Source of the DNA: Nitrospinae bacterium RIFCSPLOWO2_12_FULL_45_22
GTDB lineage: Bacteria > 2-12-FULL-45-22
Length of the DNA stretch: 8,455 bases
NCBI GenBank assembly: GCA_001803565.1
Contig: MHDQ01000110.1
Span: 1-8,455 of the forward strand
Direction: 5' to 3'
The notes beneath the pieces are model-generated. The model was not told where the DNA came from and did not search any database. It saw only the letters and a list, made by a program, of their open reading frames with translations. Positions within the stretch are counted from its first letter, which is position 1; each line of letters starts with the position of its first letter. Shown piece after piece: positions 1 through 6,633 of this stretch. A program made the translations under genes and the position numbers.

Positions 1-1
1 C

Positions 2-103
2 ATTGTAGTATTGCTCACCAATAGAATCCATCCTCAACGCTCGAAGGAGCAAATAAAAATCTATCGCCCCCTGCTCCACAACCTTGTAATGGAGGAGCTA
101 TAG
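2..103 (+). CDS. C-terminal end of a serine beta-lactamase-family hydrolase (5' part outside window)
   Basis: The window opens inside a reading frame giving 33 residues before a TAG stop at 101-103. It begins with a hydrophobic strand leading into VVLLTNRIHP, then a basic helix containing IKIYRPLLHNLVMEEL. I recall 'VLLTNRVHPT...R...HD.V' as the usual C-terminal strand and final helix of class C beta-lactamase-like serine hydrolases/esterases (EstB-like, often secreted or lipid-anchored). The SxxK and YxN catalytic motifs would lie upstream and cannot be checked. The gene appears to end normally, in the expected place for the family, so it is probably intact to the left. The assignment rests on this short tail only. 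Confidence 0.6.
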   Translation: MVVLLTNRIHPQRSKEQIKIYRPLLHNLVMEEL

Positions 104-281
104 TAAGCATTCACTGGATGATAGGAATTTGCTTTTTTAACAGAAATCCTTTCTTGATGGTATGCTATTCCAAGGGCATTAAAGAGCTTTGGAAAACTTC
201 AAAGATGCCTAATGTCAATCGACTATAGAAGGTATAATTATATGATGTTATACAAACGATATCAAGAAAAAAATTTCCGTC
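104..281. other. Intergenic region without a visible gene
   Basis: AT-rich spacer between the hydrolase stop and the promoter of the radical SAM gene. All frames are short and none shows a recognisable protein. An imperfect inverted pair (about 123-129 with 144-150, followed by TTCTT) might be a weak terminator for the hydrolase gene, but it has mismatches and a long loop, so I do not call it. Confidence 0.4.
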
Positions 282-289
282 TTGATATC
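258..289. repeat. Perfect 10-bp inverted repeat, candidate operator
   Basis: GATATCAAGA at 258-267 is followed, after a 12-nt A/T-rich spacer, by its exact reverse complement TCTTGATATC at 280-289. The right arm contains the TTGATA hexamer that serves as the -35 box of the promoter described next. A protein bound to this dyad would therefore cover the -35 region. The same sequence could form a stem-loop, but no T-tract follows, so a terminator is unlikely. No regulator gene is visible nearby. Confidence 0.5.
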
Positions 290-310
290 AGCCGGGGCGG
301 TAGGTATACT
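282..310 (+). promoter_or_regulatory. Sigma-70-type promoter of the radical SAM gene
   Basis: TTGATA at 282-287 and TATACT at 305-310 are separated by exactly 17 bases. Each hexamer differs from consensus at one position (TTGACA, TATAAT). Transcription would start near 317, leaving a leader of about 32 nt before the start codon at 349. The 10-bp inverted repeat at 258-289 overlaps the -35 box, which suggests repression at this site. This is inference from the sequence only. Confidence 0.6.
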
Positions 311-348
311 TTATAGATACGCAAAAACGCCGCTATTCATAGAGGAAC

Positions 349-1347
349 ATGATGGACCTTTCGATCATCTGCACTTACCGGTGTATCTCTAAATGCCGGA
401 TGTGTAATATCTGGCAAAACCCCTCCAATCCCAAGGATGAACTGAGCTTGGAAACTCTCGCAAAGCTGCCGAAAGGCTTAGGCCACGTGAATATTCAGGG
501 CGGCGAACCAACCCTGCGGGCGGATCTGATGGAAATCATCGATACGGTTTATCCTAAAGCCCGCGTGACCGAGATCAGCTCGAATGGGCTGCTACCCGAC
601 CGGTTGGTCCCGATTATAAAAAAATATCCCCGTGTTAAAGTGCGGGTCAGTCTCGAAGGAGATGAAAAGACCAACAACAGGATCCGCGGTGAGTCGGACG
701 GATTCAAGACCAAGGTCGAAGGTTTAAAAAAACTTAAAGCGGCCGGCGGAAAAGATCTCGGTTTCGCGATCGTGGTCCAGGACGAGAACGCTTCCCAATT
801 GGCCTCTGTTTATGAAGCGGCCAAATCGATAGGCGCGGATTTTTCGGCCTCAGCGCTCCATAATGGCTGGCAATTCCACAAAGCCGATAACTGTCTTCGC
901 GATCAAGCGACCGCCGCGCGGGAGATCGAAAAAACAATCACCGCTTTTATCCGGTCAAACTCGATCAAGTCCTGGTTTCGGGCGTACATGATCCTCGGGC
1001 TCAGGAAACAGATCATGGGGCATGATCCGTCAGAGAAATGTACGGCCGGCACCGGTTTCGCTTTTATCGACCCGTGGGCCAATGTGTTCGCGTGCAATGT
1101 TAGAGCGGATCTCCTGATGGGCAATCTTCGAAAGCAGTCCTGGGAAGATATTTTATCGAGTTCGGCGGTCCGGCGATGCCGAACGCAAGTGGTTCAATGC
1201 GAGAAAAAATGCTGGAAAGTGGTGAACGCACGCGTCGCCATGAGGTCGGCCCTCATACCCCGCTTTCCGAAGTTCGGTACTATCCGGTGGGTGGTCACAA
1301 ACAAGATCCGGGCCGCGATCGGCCTGGACGTGCTGTTCGATCACTAA
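349..1347 (+). CDS. Radical SAM protein with SPASM-like C-terminal cysteine cluster
   Basis: This 332-residue cytosolic protein should bind a [4Fe-4S] cluster and cleave S-adenosylmethionine to start radical chemistry. The cluster motif CxxxCxxC is at C12-C16-C19, very near the N-terminus, followed by the SAM-contacting GGEP at 51-54. The C-terminal part has C231, C249, C277, C284 and C288, with the latter in CEKKCW, resembling a SPASM/Twitch auxiliary-cluster domain. Such proteins modify peptides, mature enzymes or act on small molecules; the substrate cannot be read here. The frame is closed by a TAG just upstream, so the start is ATG 349 or ATG 352. AGAGGA at 341-346 fits 352 better by spacing. 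The gene is GC-richer than the genes after 1920. A broken fatty-acid-hydroxylase-family gene follows 31 bases later, so the two may once have formed a membrane-lipid-related operon. Confidence 0.85.
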   Translation: MMDLSIICTYRCISKCRMCNIWQNPSNPKDELSLETLAKLPKGLGHVNIQGGEPTLRADLMEIIDTVYPKARVTEISSNGLLPDRLVPIIKKYPRVKVRVSLEGDEKTNNRIRGESDGFKTKVEGLKKLKAAGGKDLGFAIVVQDENASQLASVYEAAKSIGADFSASALHNGWQFHKADNCLRDQATAAREIEKTITAFIRSNSIKSWFRAYMILGLRKQIMGHDPSEKCTAGTGFAFIDPWANVFACNVRADLLMGNLRKQSWEDILSSSAVRRCRTQVVQCEKKCWKVVNARVAMRSALIPRFPKFGTIRWVVTNKIRAAIGLDVLFDH

Positions 1348-1378
1348 GCAGGACAATTCCGGATGTTCATCATGAGCT

Positions 1379-1916
1379 TTGATGTTTGTAATGACGCGCA
1401 TGACCGCTGAAATGAAAAAGATACGTTTATGGCCGGCGATCGCCGTAGCGGCTCTGGCTGCGTTCATATTCATTCTTTATTATCCCTGGATAGATCAGCG
1501 CATCCTCGCGCCTTCTCTTAAAGCTATCTTAAGAATTTTTAGTAAACCTTTTTTTTATCCGGCCTTGGCGCTCATCCTAATCCTTAGAGCGGCGGTACCC
1601 GGTCTACCCTTCCCAAAAAACTCTGAGCGTCGGCTTTATACACGACTTCGCCTGGTTGATCCTTCAGGCGTCGATAGCGGTGACTATCACGCTCAGCTAT
1701 GTCGCGTTTTTAAAATCATACTATCACCGGCACCTGGATTTTCTGACGATCCGCGCGATACTCGAATGGCCGCTTACGGCCCAATTCCTGGTTTGGTTTC
1801 TTGTAACCGATTTTCTCAACTGGTTCCATCATTGGCTAAGGCACAAGGTGCCGTGGTTATGGCATTTCCATGCGGTGCACCCCCGGCCCCCCCCGGTTTA
1901 CCTGGTTTGTGGTTAA
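1379..1916 (+). pseudogene. Broken fatty acid hydroxylase / sterol desaturase family membrane protein
   Basis: The 5' part (from TTG 1379, or more likely an ATG at 1382, 1403 or 1415) encodes two hydrophobic helices up to GLPFPK near 1614. Downstream homology continues one base over: the frame through about 1618-1916 reads LSVGFIHDFAWLILQ, another membrane helix, and then FHHWLRHKVPWLWHFHAVHP. That last stretch matches the HxxxH and HAVHH di-iron motif region of the family, which hydroxylates or desaturates lipids in the membrane. Removing one A from the A6 run at 1615-1620 joins the frames. The protein then stops soon after HAVH, where HHS and a further catalytic His-rich segment would be expected. 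The break falls in CCCCCGGCCCCCCCCGG at 1880-1896, and the sequence becomes AT-rich after it. I see both a frameshift and a 3' truncation, so a functional product is unlikely. Confidence 0.75.
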
Positions 1917-1964
1917 ATATCTAGAGACATTTTAAACAACAAAAAGATCGGAGAGCGGCAAAGA

Positions 1965-2312
1965 ATGGATATTACAGAAAACAAAAAGACTTCGCTTAAA
2001 GATAACGAAATAAAGGCATTAATGAGGTTCAAGGAATTATTATTGGAAAGGTATAGCCTGGTGGACATAAAACTATTTGGCTCTAAAGCAAGAGGGTTGG
2101 ATACCCCAGATTCTGATATTGACATATTGATTGAAATTGAAGAATTAAGCCCAGAAATTGAGACAGAAATTGGCCATATTGCGTTTGAAATTAATCTGGA
2201 ATATAACTGCTTTATATCAACTATTATTTTTAGTAGAAAAGAACTCGAAGAGGGTCCTCTGTCTGAGTCCCCATTATATAAGAACGTTCAATATGAGGGT
2301 GTGAAGATATGA
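1965..2312 (+). CDS. MNT-type nucleotidyltransferase (antitoxin-like partner of HEPN)
   Basis: This 115-residue protein has the polymerase-beta-like minimal nucleotidyltransferase signature: LFGSKARG at about 37-44, then SDIDILI with the metal-binding pair D51 and D53. In MNT/HEPN pairs the MNT protein neutralises the HEPN toxin, in the MntA-HepT case by transferring AMP groups to it. The usual third acidic residue is not evident: the expected strand reads NCFISTIIFS at about 81-90. That is seen in some relatives, but activity is therefore uncertain. GGAGAG at about 1950-1955 precedes the ATG at 1965. Its stop overlaps the HEPN start in ATGA (2309-2312), so the two are translationally coupled. 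Composition is much more AT-rich than the block upstream. Confidence 0.85.
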   Translation: MDITENKKTSLKDNEIKALMRFKELLLERYSLVDIKLFGSKARGLDTPDSDIDILIEIEELSPEIETEIGHIAFEINLEYNCFISTIIFSRKELEEGPLSESPLYKNVQYEGVKI

Positions 2313-2707
2313 CCTCAGAAGAGAAAAGGCGAGAGTTGGCTATTTATAGGCTAAAACAGGCCGAAGAAAGCTTGGATGAGGCAAGGTTTTTACTTTCACC
2401 ACGGGCTGTTATTAATAGGGCTTACTACACTATGTTTTATGCAACTCTAAGTTTGCTTATCTTCGAAAAGTATTCTTCTTCGAAACATATTGGGGTGATT
2501 TCATATTTTAATCAACACTTTATAAAAACAGGCATTTTCTCCAAGGAATTGGGATGGGCATTTAGCCGGGCCTTTGATCTGAGACAAAGGAGCGATTACA
2601 AGGAATATGTGACTATTACCTATGAACAGGCCAAGACTATTATAGAGGAGGCGGAAAGATTCGTTGATACCGTGAAAAGACATTTACGGCAGAAAAACTT
2701 GATTTAA
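2309..2707 (+). CDS. HEPN domain protein, UPF0332 type (toxin-like partner of MNT)
   Basis: This 132-residue, all-helical protein has features typical of UPF0332/COG1895: RLKQAEESLDEARFLL near the start, NRAYYTMFYA at 36-45, SKHIGVISYFN at 58-68 and LRQRSDYKEY at 91-100. HEPN proteins of such pairs are usually RNases that act as dimers through Rx4-6H. Here that segment has Arg92 and Arg94 followed by D96-Y97 and no histidine in place, as I recall for this subfamily, so catalysis cannot be assumed. The gene overlaps the MNT gene by four bases and ends 65 bases before the next unit. The pair is best read as a toxin-antitoxin or defence-type module; which target it acts on is not visible. Confidence 0.85.
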   Translation: MTSEEKRRELAIYRLKQAEESLDEARFLLSPRAVINRAYYTMFYATLSLLIFEKYSSSKHIGVISYFNQHFIKTGIFSKELGWAFSRAFDLRQRSDYKEYVTITYEQAKTIIEEAERFVDTVKRHLRQKNLI

Positions 2708-2772
2708 ACAGGGTTTACCGGAGAAATAAAGGATACCCAAGATTTATGAGATTAAAGTGTCTTAACGGATAA

Positions 2773-3170
2773 ATGAAGATAAGGAGGGTAATAACTATTT
2801 GGGCTCCTTATATATATGCTGGAGATACTGGTAATATTCTCAATAAAAGACAAGAGAATATCGGCCATTATAGAAAAGATGGTGATAGGATTATAATCTA
2901 TGACCGGCAATGGAATAAGTTAAGTAAGGGTACCTGGAAAATTCTGGCAAGGATTGGGAAAGAGGCAGTATCTTTGATAGCTATTATAGAAGACTTGGCT
3001 ATATAGAAAAGAAGGGTGAACAAATAAGCATATTTGATAAGGAATGGAATAGAAAGGGTTACGCAATAGTTGATGATAAAGAGCAAGGATATTTTAACAA
3101 GGAATCTGAAAGGGTAGATTCAGATGAGCTTCTCAGGGAATTAGAAATTCTAATCATCAGGGATAAATGA
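2773..3170 (+). pseudogene. Two-repeat small beta-rich protein, frameshifted; coupled to GIY-YIG gene
   Basis: Frame 1 from ATG 2773 reads well to about 2940, then hits a stop at 3004-3006. A second frame then carries the coding signal to TGA 3168-3170. Adding one A to the A4 run at 2938-2941 joins them into about 132 residues. The join is supported by two matching repeats of about 36 residues: GNILNKRQENIGHYRKDGD then RIIIYDRQWN, and GSIFDSYYRRLGYIEKKGE then QISIFDKEWN. Shared positions are G-x-I, G-(H/Y), K-x-G, I-x-(Y/F)-D-x-x-W-N. The alternating pattern suggests short beta strands, like small beta-propeller or beta-flower repeat proteins, but I do not recognise the family. No strong ribosome site precedes 2773, and an in-frame TAA lies directly before it, so the true start may differ. 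The stop overlaps the next start (ATGA). Confidence 0.6.
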
Positions 3171-3754
3171 AGAAAAGAATAATAAATTATATTGGTAAAG
3201 TCGTTAAGAAAGCGTTTGAAGATTTTCTGTATAAGGTCCTTGCCGACTGGTTATCTAGATTTGACGAGGAAGAAGAGGAAAGCGAAGATAATAGCGACAT
3301 TGAGGAAAGATCTAGAGAACCAAAAAGTAATATGGAAGAGGTTAGAATTCAATGGGAAGGCCCTTATTTAATCGAAAGGGTTCCGAAATTAGATATTTCA
3401 GAGGAATTTGGTGTTTACATGATAACTAGACGATGGGGCACAAACAGAGAAAAGATTTTGTATATAGGTAAAACATATTGGCGAGATTTTAGGAGTCGAG
3501 TAAGGGAGCATCGAAGGGAGTGGTTAAATGAAGAAGTAGGAAATCTTAAAGTTAGATTAGGCATTATAAAACTTTCAAGGGGGAAAAAAATCTCTGTGCA
3601 AAGGGTTCAGGATATTGAAGCGTTATTAATTTATTGGTGTCAGCCAAGATATAACACCATATATAAAGATTCCTACAATGGAAGGGATTTAAAAATCATA
3701 AACGAGGGCAGACGAGGACCTATCGATAACATTATAACAACTGATGATATCTAA
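3167..3754 (+). CDS. GIY-YIG domain protein with N-terminal acidic linker
   Basis: This is a 195-residue protein. Residues 1-30 form a basic/hydrophobic helix, 32-52 a strongly acidic linker, and 80-165 a GIY-YIG domain. Visible family positions are GVY (82-84), YIG (99-101), Arg111 and His115 in RVREH, Glu151 in DIEALLIYW and Asn163 in PRYNT. Compared with I-TevI (Tyr, Tyr, Arg, His, Glu, Asn), the full catalytic set is kept, with the same four-residue Arg-His spacing. The expected activity is cutting one DNA strand or making a double cut; the DNA-binding part and target are unknown. Some stand-alone GIY-YIG proteins have unknown roles, so nuclease activity is inferred. The gene starts inside the stop of the repeat-protein gene (ATGA at 3167-3170), so the two probably work together. 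A possible 7-bp hairpin follows the stop. Confidence 0.75.
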   Translation: MKKRIINYIGKVVKKAFEDFLYKVLADWLSRFDEEEEESEDNSDIEERSREPKSNMEEVRIQWEGPYLIERVPKLDISEEFGVYMITRRWGTNREKILYIGKTYWRDFRSRVREHRREWLNEEVGNLKVRLGIIKLSRGKKISVQRVQDIEALLIYWCQPRYNTIYKDSYNGRDLKIINEGRRGPIDNIITTDDI

Positions 3755-3756
3755 GA

Positions 3757-3777
3757 ATGATTATGTATTGTAATCAT
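3757..3777 (+). terminator. Possible weak stem-loop after the GIY-YIG gene
   Basis: ATGATTA (3757-3763) and TAATCAT (3771-3777) form a 7-bp stem with a 7-nt loop, starting two bases after the stop codon. The stem is AT-rich and no clean T-tract follows, so this is a weak terminator candidate. A second 6-bp stem, TTTGAT/ATCAAA, lies at 3804-3819, with a T-rich stretch about a dozen bases further on. Confidence 0.3.
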
Positions 3778-3911
3778 ATCTTATAGTGTTGCTTACCAGT
3801 ATATTTGATGAATATCAAACTATTAAATCTGATTTTTCTTATGCCTTTTTCTGACCTATGCTAGTCCATAGTTAGGAGGGAGACAGTTTCTTTAACAAAA
3901 AACTAGAATGA

Positions 3912-3934
3912 AAATGTAGGGACAGCGCCCATTT
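3912..3934. repeat. Small inverted repeat upstream of the 72-residue gene
   Basis: AAATG-ta-GGG (3912-3921) pairs with CCCATTT (3928-3934) around a short loop, with a 2-nt bulge. It lies within the roughly 210-base gene-free stretch 3755-3968. That stretch has no other recognisable content apart from the two stem-loops near 3757-3819. It resembles small hairpins found near transposable elements, but no transposase is present, and it could equally be a leader structure for the gene at 3969. Confidence 0.3.
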
Positions 3935-3968
3935 ATTCCCAACAGGGCGTTATGTTAAGGATTGAACA

Positions 3969-4187
3969 ATGCGGCTAGCCGAAGGGATACAAAAACAGAT
4001 TGAGATATACCGCTTGATGACCGGCGCCCAGCGGCTTTGTATAGGGTTTGAACTTTACGAAACAGCTATTGCCATTTGCCATGCTGGTATTAAGCGACCG
4101 TATCCAGATTGGGCCGAAAGGGAAATAAAAGCAGAACTTGTTACGAGATTAAGAGATGCGGCAACTCGACAGGCTGTTACAGAATAG
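3969..4187 (+). CDS. Small hypothetical helical protein, 72 residues
   Basis: A short gene with a good ribosome site: AAGGA at 3957-3961, 7 bases before ATG 3969. The protein looks helical and charged: QKQIEIYRLMTGAQRLCIGF near the start, ELYETAIAICHAGIKRPYPD in the middle, and a basic C-terminal helix. The layout 'Q-x-E-x-Y-R-x-M-(T/S)-G-x-Q-R-L-x-I...ELYE-x-A...GI+...PD' recalls a family of small uncharacterised bacterial proteins of this size, usually genomically scattered and sometimes beside nucleotidyltransferase genes. No partner is adjacent here: gaps of about 210 and 150 bases separate it from its neighbours. It has no membrane segment, signal peptide or metal motif. Its function is unknown. 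Confidence 0.65.
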   Translation: MRLAEGIQKQIEIYRLMTGAQRLCIGFELYETAIAICHAGIKRPYPDWAEREIKAELVTRLRDAATRQAVTE

Positions 4188-4306
4188 AGTCTAGCAAAAT
4201 TTGTTATCATATAATTAGATGTATTTGTGATGCCTTTTTGATTCAATAGCATCAAACAAAACGCATGATTTTATATTTCGTAACAACCTGTCGACTTTAT
4301 TAGAAA

Positions 4307-4332
4307 TATAATCTTTCTTTCCTTCGGGGGAG
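4307..4332 (+). promoter_or_regulatory. -10 box and ribosome site of the SNF2 operon
   Basis: A perfect TATAAT at 4307-4312 lies 30 bases before the start codon. No good -35 hexamer is seen at 16-18 bases upstream, so use of this box is tentative. GGGGGAG at 4326-4332, 9 bases before ATG 4342, is a strong ribosome site that supports this start. If transcription started about 7 bases after the -10 box, the leader would be only about 23 nt. The rest of 4188-4306 is AT-rich and without a visible gene. Confidence 0.4.
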
Positions 4333-4341
4333 CGTGGGCAG

Positions 4342-6633
4342 ATGAGGAAATTTGTGGATCATTGGGCCAGGCAGAAGATGCTCCGGCAACTCTATGCCCA
4401 GGCCAATAAGGCATTCAAACAAAAGTCTTATAAGACCGAGGCCCCTTTGTTGGAAAAGATATTGGAGCTTGAACCGGACCGTTCGGATATAATCCAGCGG
4501 CTCGGCTCCCTGTACTATAACGAATTGGGGGATTTTGGGAAGGCTGCCGTTTACTTTGAGAAGATGAGAAAGATGTCTCACCCCCTGGAGCTATTCTTCC
4601 ACCTGGGATATTGCTATTACCAATGCAAAAATTTTTTGAAGGCCAGGGAAAATTTAGAAAAGTACCTTAAGAAGATCCAGGGGCAAAAAGACCGCCAGGC
4701 CAGAGAGCTCAGCAAGAGGGCGGAAGGGTTGCTGGAATCATGCAAGGAGCAACTCATCCGAGAGAAGGAGAGGAAGCTCCAGCTTAAAGAGGAGCGGGGG
4801 AAAGAAGCTGCAACCAAAAAGATGCCCCCTGTCCAAGAGGTAAGTTCAGAGCAAGAAAAAGCGACTCCCTTAACCCAACCAGCAAAAGAAGAGAGGGAGT
4901 GGCGGATTAAGATAACCTATCTCCCCCCAGAAGATAAAGCGACTATAGAGCTTCTCAAAAACTCCTCTTATGACAACCTTGCGAATTATCAACTGAGGCT
5001 CCAATATCATCACCTCACCCTCTTCAAGGGATATGATGAGCTAGTATGCCTGAACCAATTGCATAATGTAGAAAAGTTCTGGTACCAGATTGAGACGGTG
5101 AAAAAGGTCTTAAAGCAGTTTCGGGGCAGGGTACTGCTCTGTGATGAGGTGGGATTAGGAAAGACCATTGAGGCCGGGATGCTGATCAAGGAATACCTCT
5201 TAAGGGGGATGATAAAGAAGATACTTATTCTTACCCCCACCTCCCTGGTTTCTCAATGGAGGGAAGAACTCCTCACCAAGTTTGATCTATATTTTGCTAC
5301 TACCGATGATCCTGCTTTCAAACAATCTCCGGCAGAATTCTGGAAAAAGGATCAAATCATTGCCTCCCTGAATATCGCCAAATCCAGGCACCATTTCCAA
5401 TCTGTAATAGATAAAGAATACGACCTGGTTGTAGTAGATGAGGTGCACCACTTGAAGAACCGTCAGACCCTGAATTGGAAATTAGTGGATTCCTTAAAGA
5501 AGAGGTTCATCTTTCTCTTGAGCGCCACTCCGGTACAGAACAATCTGGTTGAGCTCTATAATCTATTGACCCTCTTAAAGCCCGGGATATTTAAGACCGA
5601 GAGCCATTTCAAGAAGGAGCATGTCAGGCGGGGTAACTCACGCCTCCCTTCTAATAGAGAGAAGCTCCAGGGGCTCTTGCGCGAGGTAATGATCAGGAAT
5701 AAGCGGAGCCTGGTGGATGTCAGGCTCCCTAAGAGATTCGCCCAAACTATCTTGATAGAGCCCTCAGAGTTAGAAAAGGGGGTCTATGAGAGGGTGAGTA
5801 ACTTTGTTCGGGAAAATTACCATAAAGATGGTAACATGAATAAATTTACCCTGAACCTGCTCCTAATGGAGGCGGGCAGTAGTCCTTTCGCCCTTAAAGA
5901 GTCCCTGAATAAATTGCTGGATCGGGGAAACATGGATATGTCCTCTGTCCTTAAACTGAAAGAGATCATCTCTCTTACCCAGGAGGTTTCTACATTGGAA
6001 AAAGGGAAACGGCTACTGGAGCTGGTTAAAAAGACGGGAGATAAAAAGATTGTATTCGCCCGCTACTATAAGACCCTGGCTTATATCGCCTCCCTCCTTG
6101 AAAGAGAGGGGATACCTTTTACCCAATTCCGGGGTGACCTGACCAACCTGGAAAAGGATAAGGCCCTTACCCAATTCCGTGATGGGGTTGATCTGCTCCT
6201 CTCTTCTGAATCGGGCGGAGAAGGTAGAAATATCCAGTTCTGTAATACCATGATAAATTATGATCTCCCCTGGAACCCTATGCTTATAGAACAGCGGATC
6301 GGCCGCATCCACCGCATCGGCCAGACCCGCGATATCTTCATCTTTAACCTCTCGGTAAAGGATACCATAGAGGATTACATCCTGAGGGTACTGGACCAGA
6401 AGATCAATATGTTCCAACTGGTAATCGGTGAGATAGAGAGCATCCTGGGGAATATGGAGACAGAAGAGGACTTTGAGGGGATTATTATGGATATATGGGT
6501 GAAGTCCAGCAACAGACAGGAACTGGAGGAACATTTTGATGACTTAGGAGAGAGACTGCTTGAGGCCAAAAGGAGCTATGAGAAGACCAAAGAGCTGGAT
6601 GAGACCCTCTTTGGCGATGATTATGAGGTATAG
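4342..6633 (+). CDS. TPR-SNF2 family (RapA/HepA-like) ATPase
   Basis: A 763-residue SF2 translocase. Residues about 15-116 form three TPR-like helical hairpins, followed by a charged linker to about 190. The ATPase core carries a Q-motif region around Q249, motif I DEVGLGKT (268-275), motif Ia LTPTSLVSQW (297-306), motif II DEVH (366-369) and motif III SATP (394-397). It continues with IVFARY (570-575), motif V SSESGGEGRNIQ (621-632) and motif VI QRIGRIHRIGQT (651-662). DEVH rather than DEAH, and RIHRIGQ, are typical of SNF2/RapA relatives, which move along double-stranded DNA and displace proteins rather than unwinding strands. All ATPase motifs look intact. The C-terminal ~100 residues are acidic and helical. 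The TPRs suggest protein-guided recruitment. The next gene begins directly after the stop, so the partner protein is probably part of the same complex. No nuclease domain is visible. Confidence 0.9.
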   Translation: MRKFVDHWARQKMLRQLYAQANKAFKQKSYKTEAPLLEKILELEPDRSDIIQRLGSLYYNELGDFGKAAVYFEKMRKMSHPLELFFHLGYCYYQCKNFLKARENLEKYLKKIQGQKDRQARELSKRAEGLLESCKEQLIREKERKLQLKEERGKEAATKKMPPVQEVSSEQEKATPLTQPAKEEREWRIKITYLPPEDKATIELLKNSSYDNLANYQLRLQYHHLTLFKGYDELVCLNQLHNVEKFWYQIETVKKVLKQFRGRVLLCDEVGLGKTIEAGMLIKEYLLRGMIKKILILTPTSLVSQWREELLTKFDLYFATTDDPAFKQSPAEFWKKDQIIASLNIAKSRHHFQSVIDKEYDLVVVDEVHHLKNRQTLNWKLVDSLKKRFIFLLSATPVQNNLVELYNLLTLLKPGIFKTESHFKKEHVRRGNSRLPSNREKLQGLLREVMIRNKRSLVDVRLPKRFAQTILIEPSELEKGVYERVSNFVRENYHKDGNMNKFTLNLLLMEAGSSPFALKESLNKLLDRGNMDMSSVLKLKEIISLTQEVSTLEKGKRLLELVKKTGDKKIVFARYYKTLAYIASLLEREGIPFTQFRGDLTNLEKDKALTQFRDGVDLLLSSESGGEGRNIQFCNTMINYDLPWNPMLIEQRIGRIHRIGQTRDIFIFNLSVKDTIEDYILRVLDQKINMFQLVIGEIESILGNMETEEDFEGIIMDIWVKSSNRQELEEHFDDLGERLLEAKRSYEKTKELDETLFGDDYEV

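Noticed and set aside
2920-2960. Programmed -1 ribosomal frameshift between the two repeat frames
   Set aside because: No slippery X-XXY-YYZ heptamer is in phase with the upstream frame and no downstream stem is evident; a simple one-base loss in the A4 run explains the data.
6-3801. Near-match TAGTATTGCTCACCAATA (6-23) and TAGTGTTGCTTACCAGTA (3784-3801)
   Set aside because: 15 of 18 bases agree, but the first copy lies in the coding tail of the hydrolase and no extended similarity surrounds either copy; probably chance.
3941-3960. Integron attC-like end (AACAGGGCGTTATG)
   Set aside because: It resembles the 3' end of some attC sites, but no matching inverted core lies upstream and none follows the 72-residue gene, so a cassette boundary cannot be supported.
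6013-6534. 173-codon minus-strand frame opposite the SNF2 gene
   Set aside because: It lies entirely within the motif-bearing part of the ATPase gene and has no recognisable motif of its own; it is a shadow of the real coding strand.
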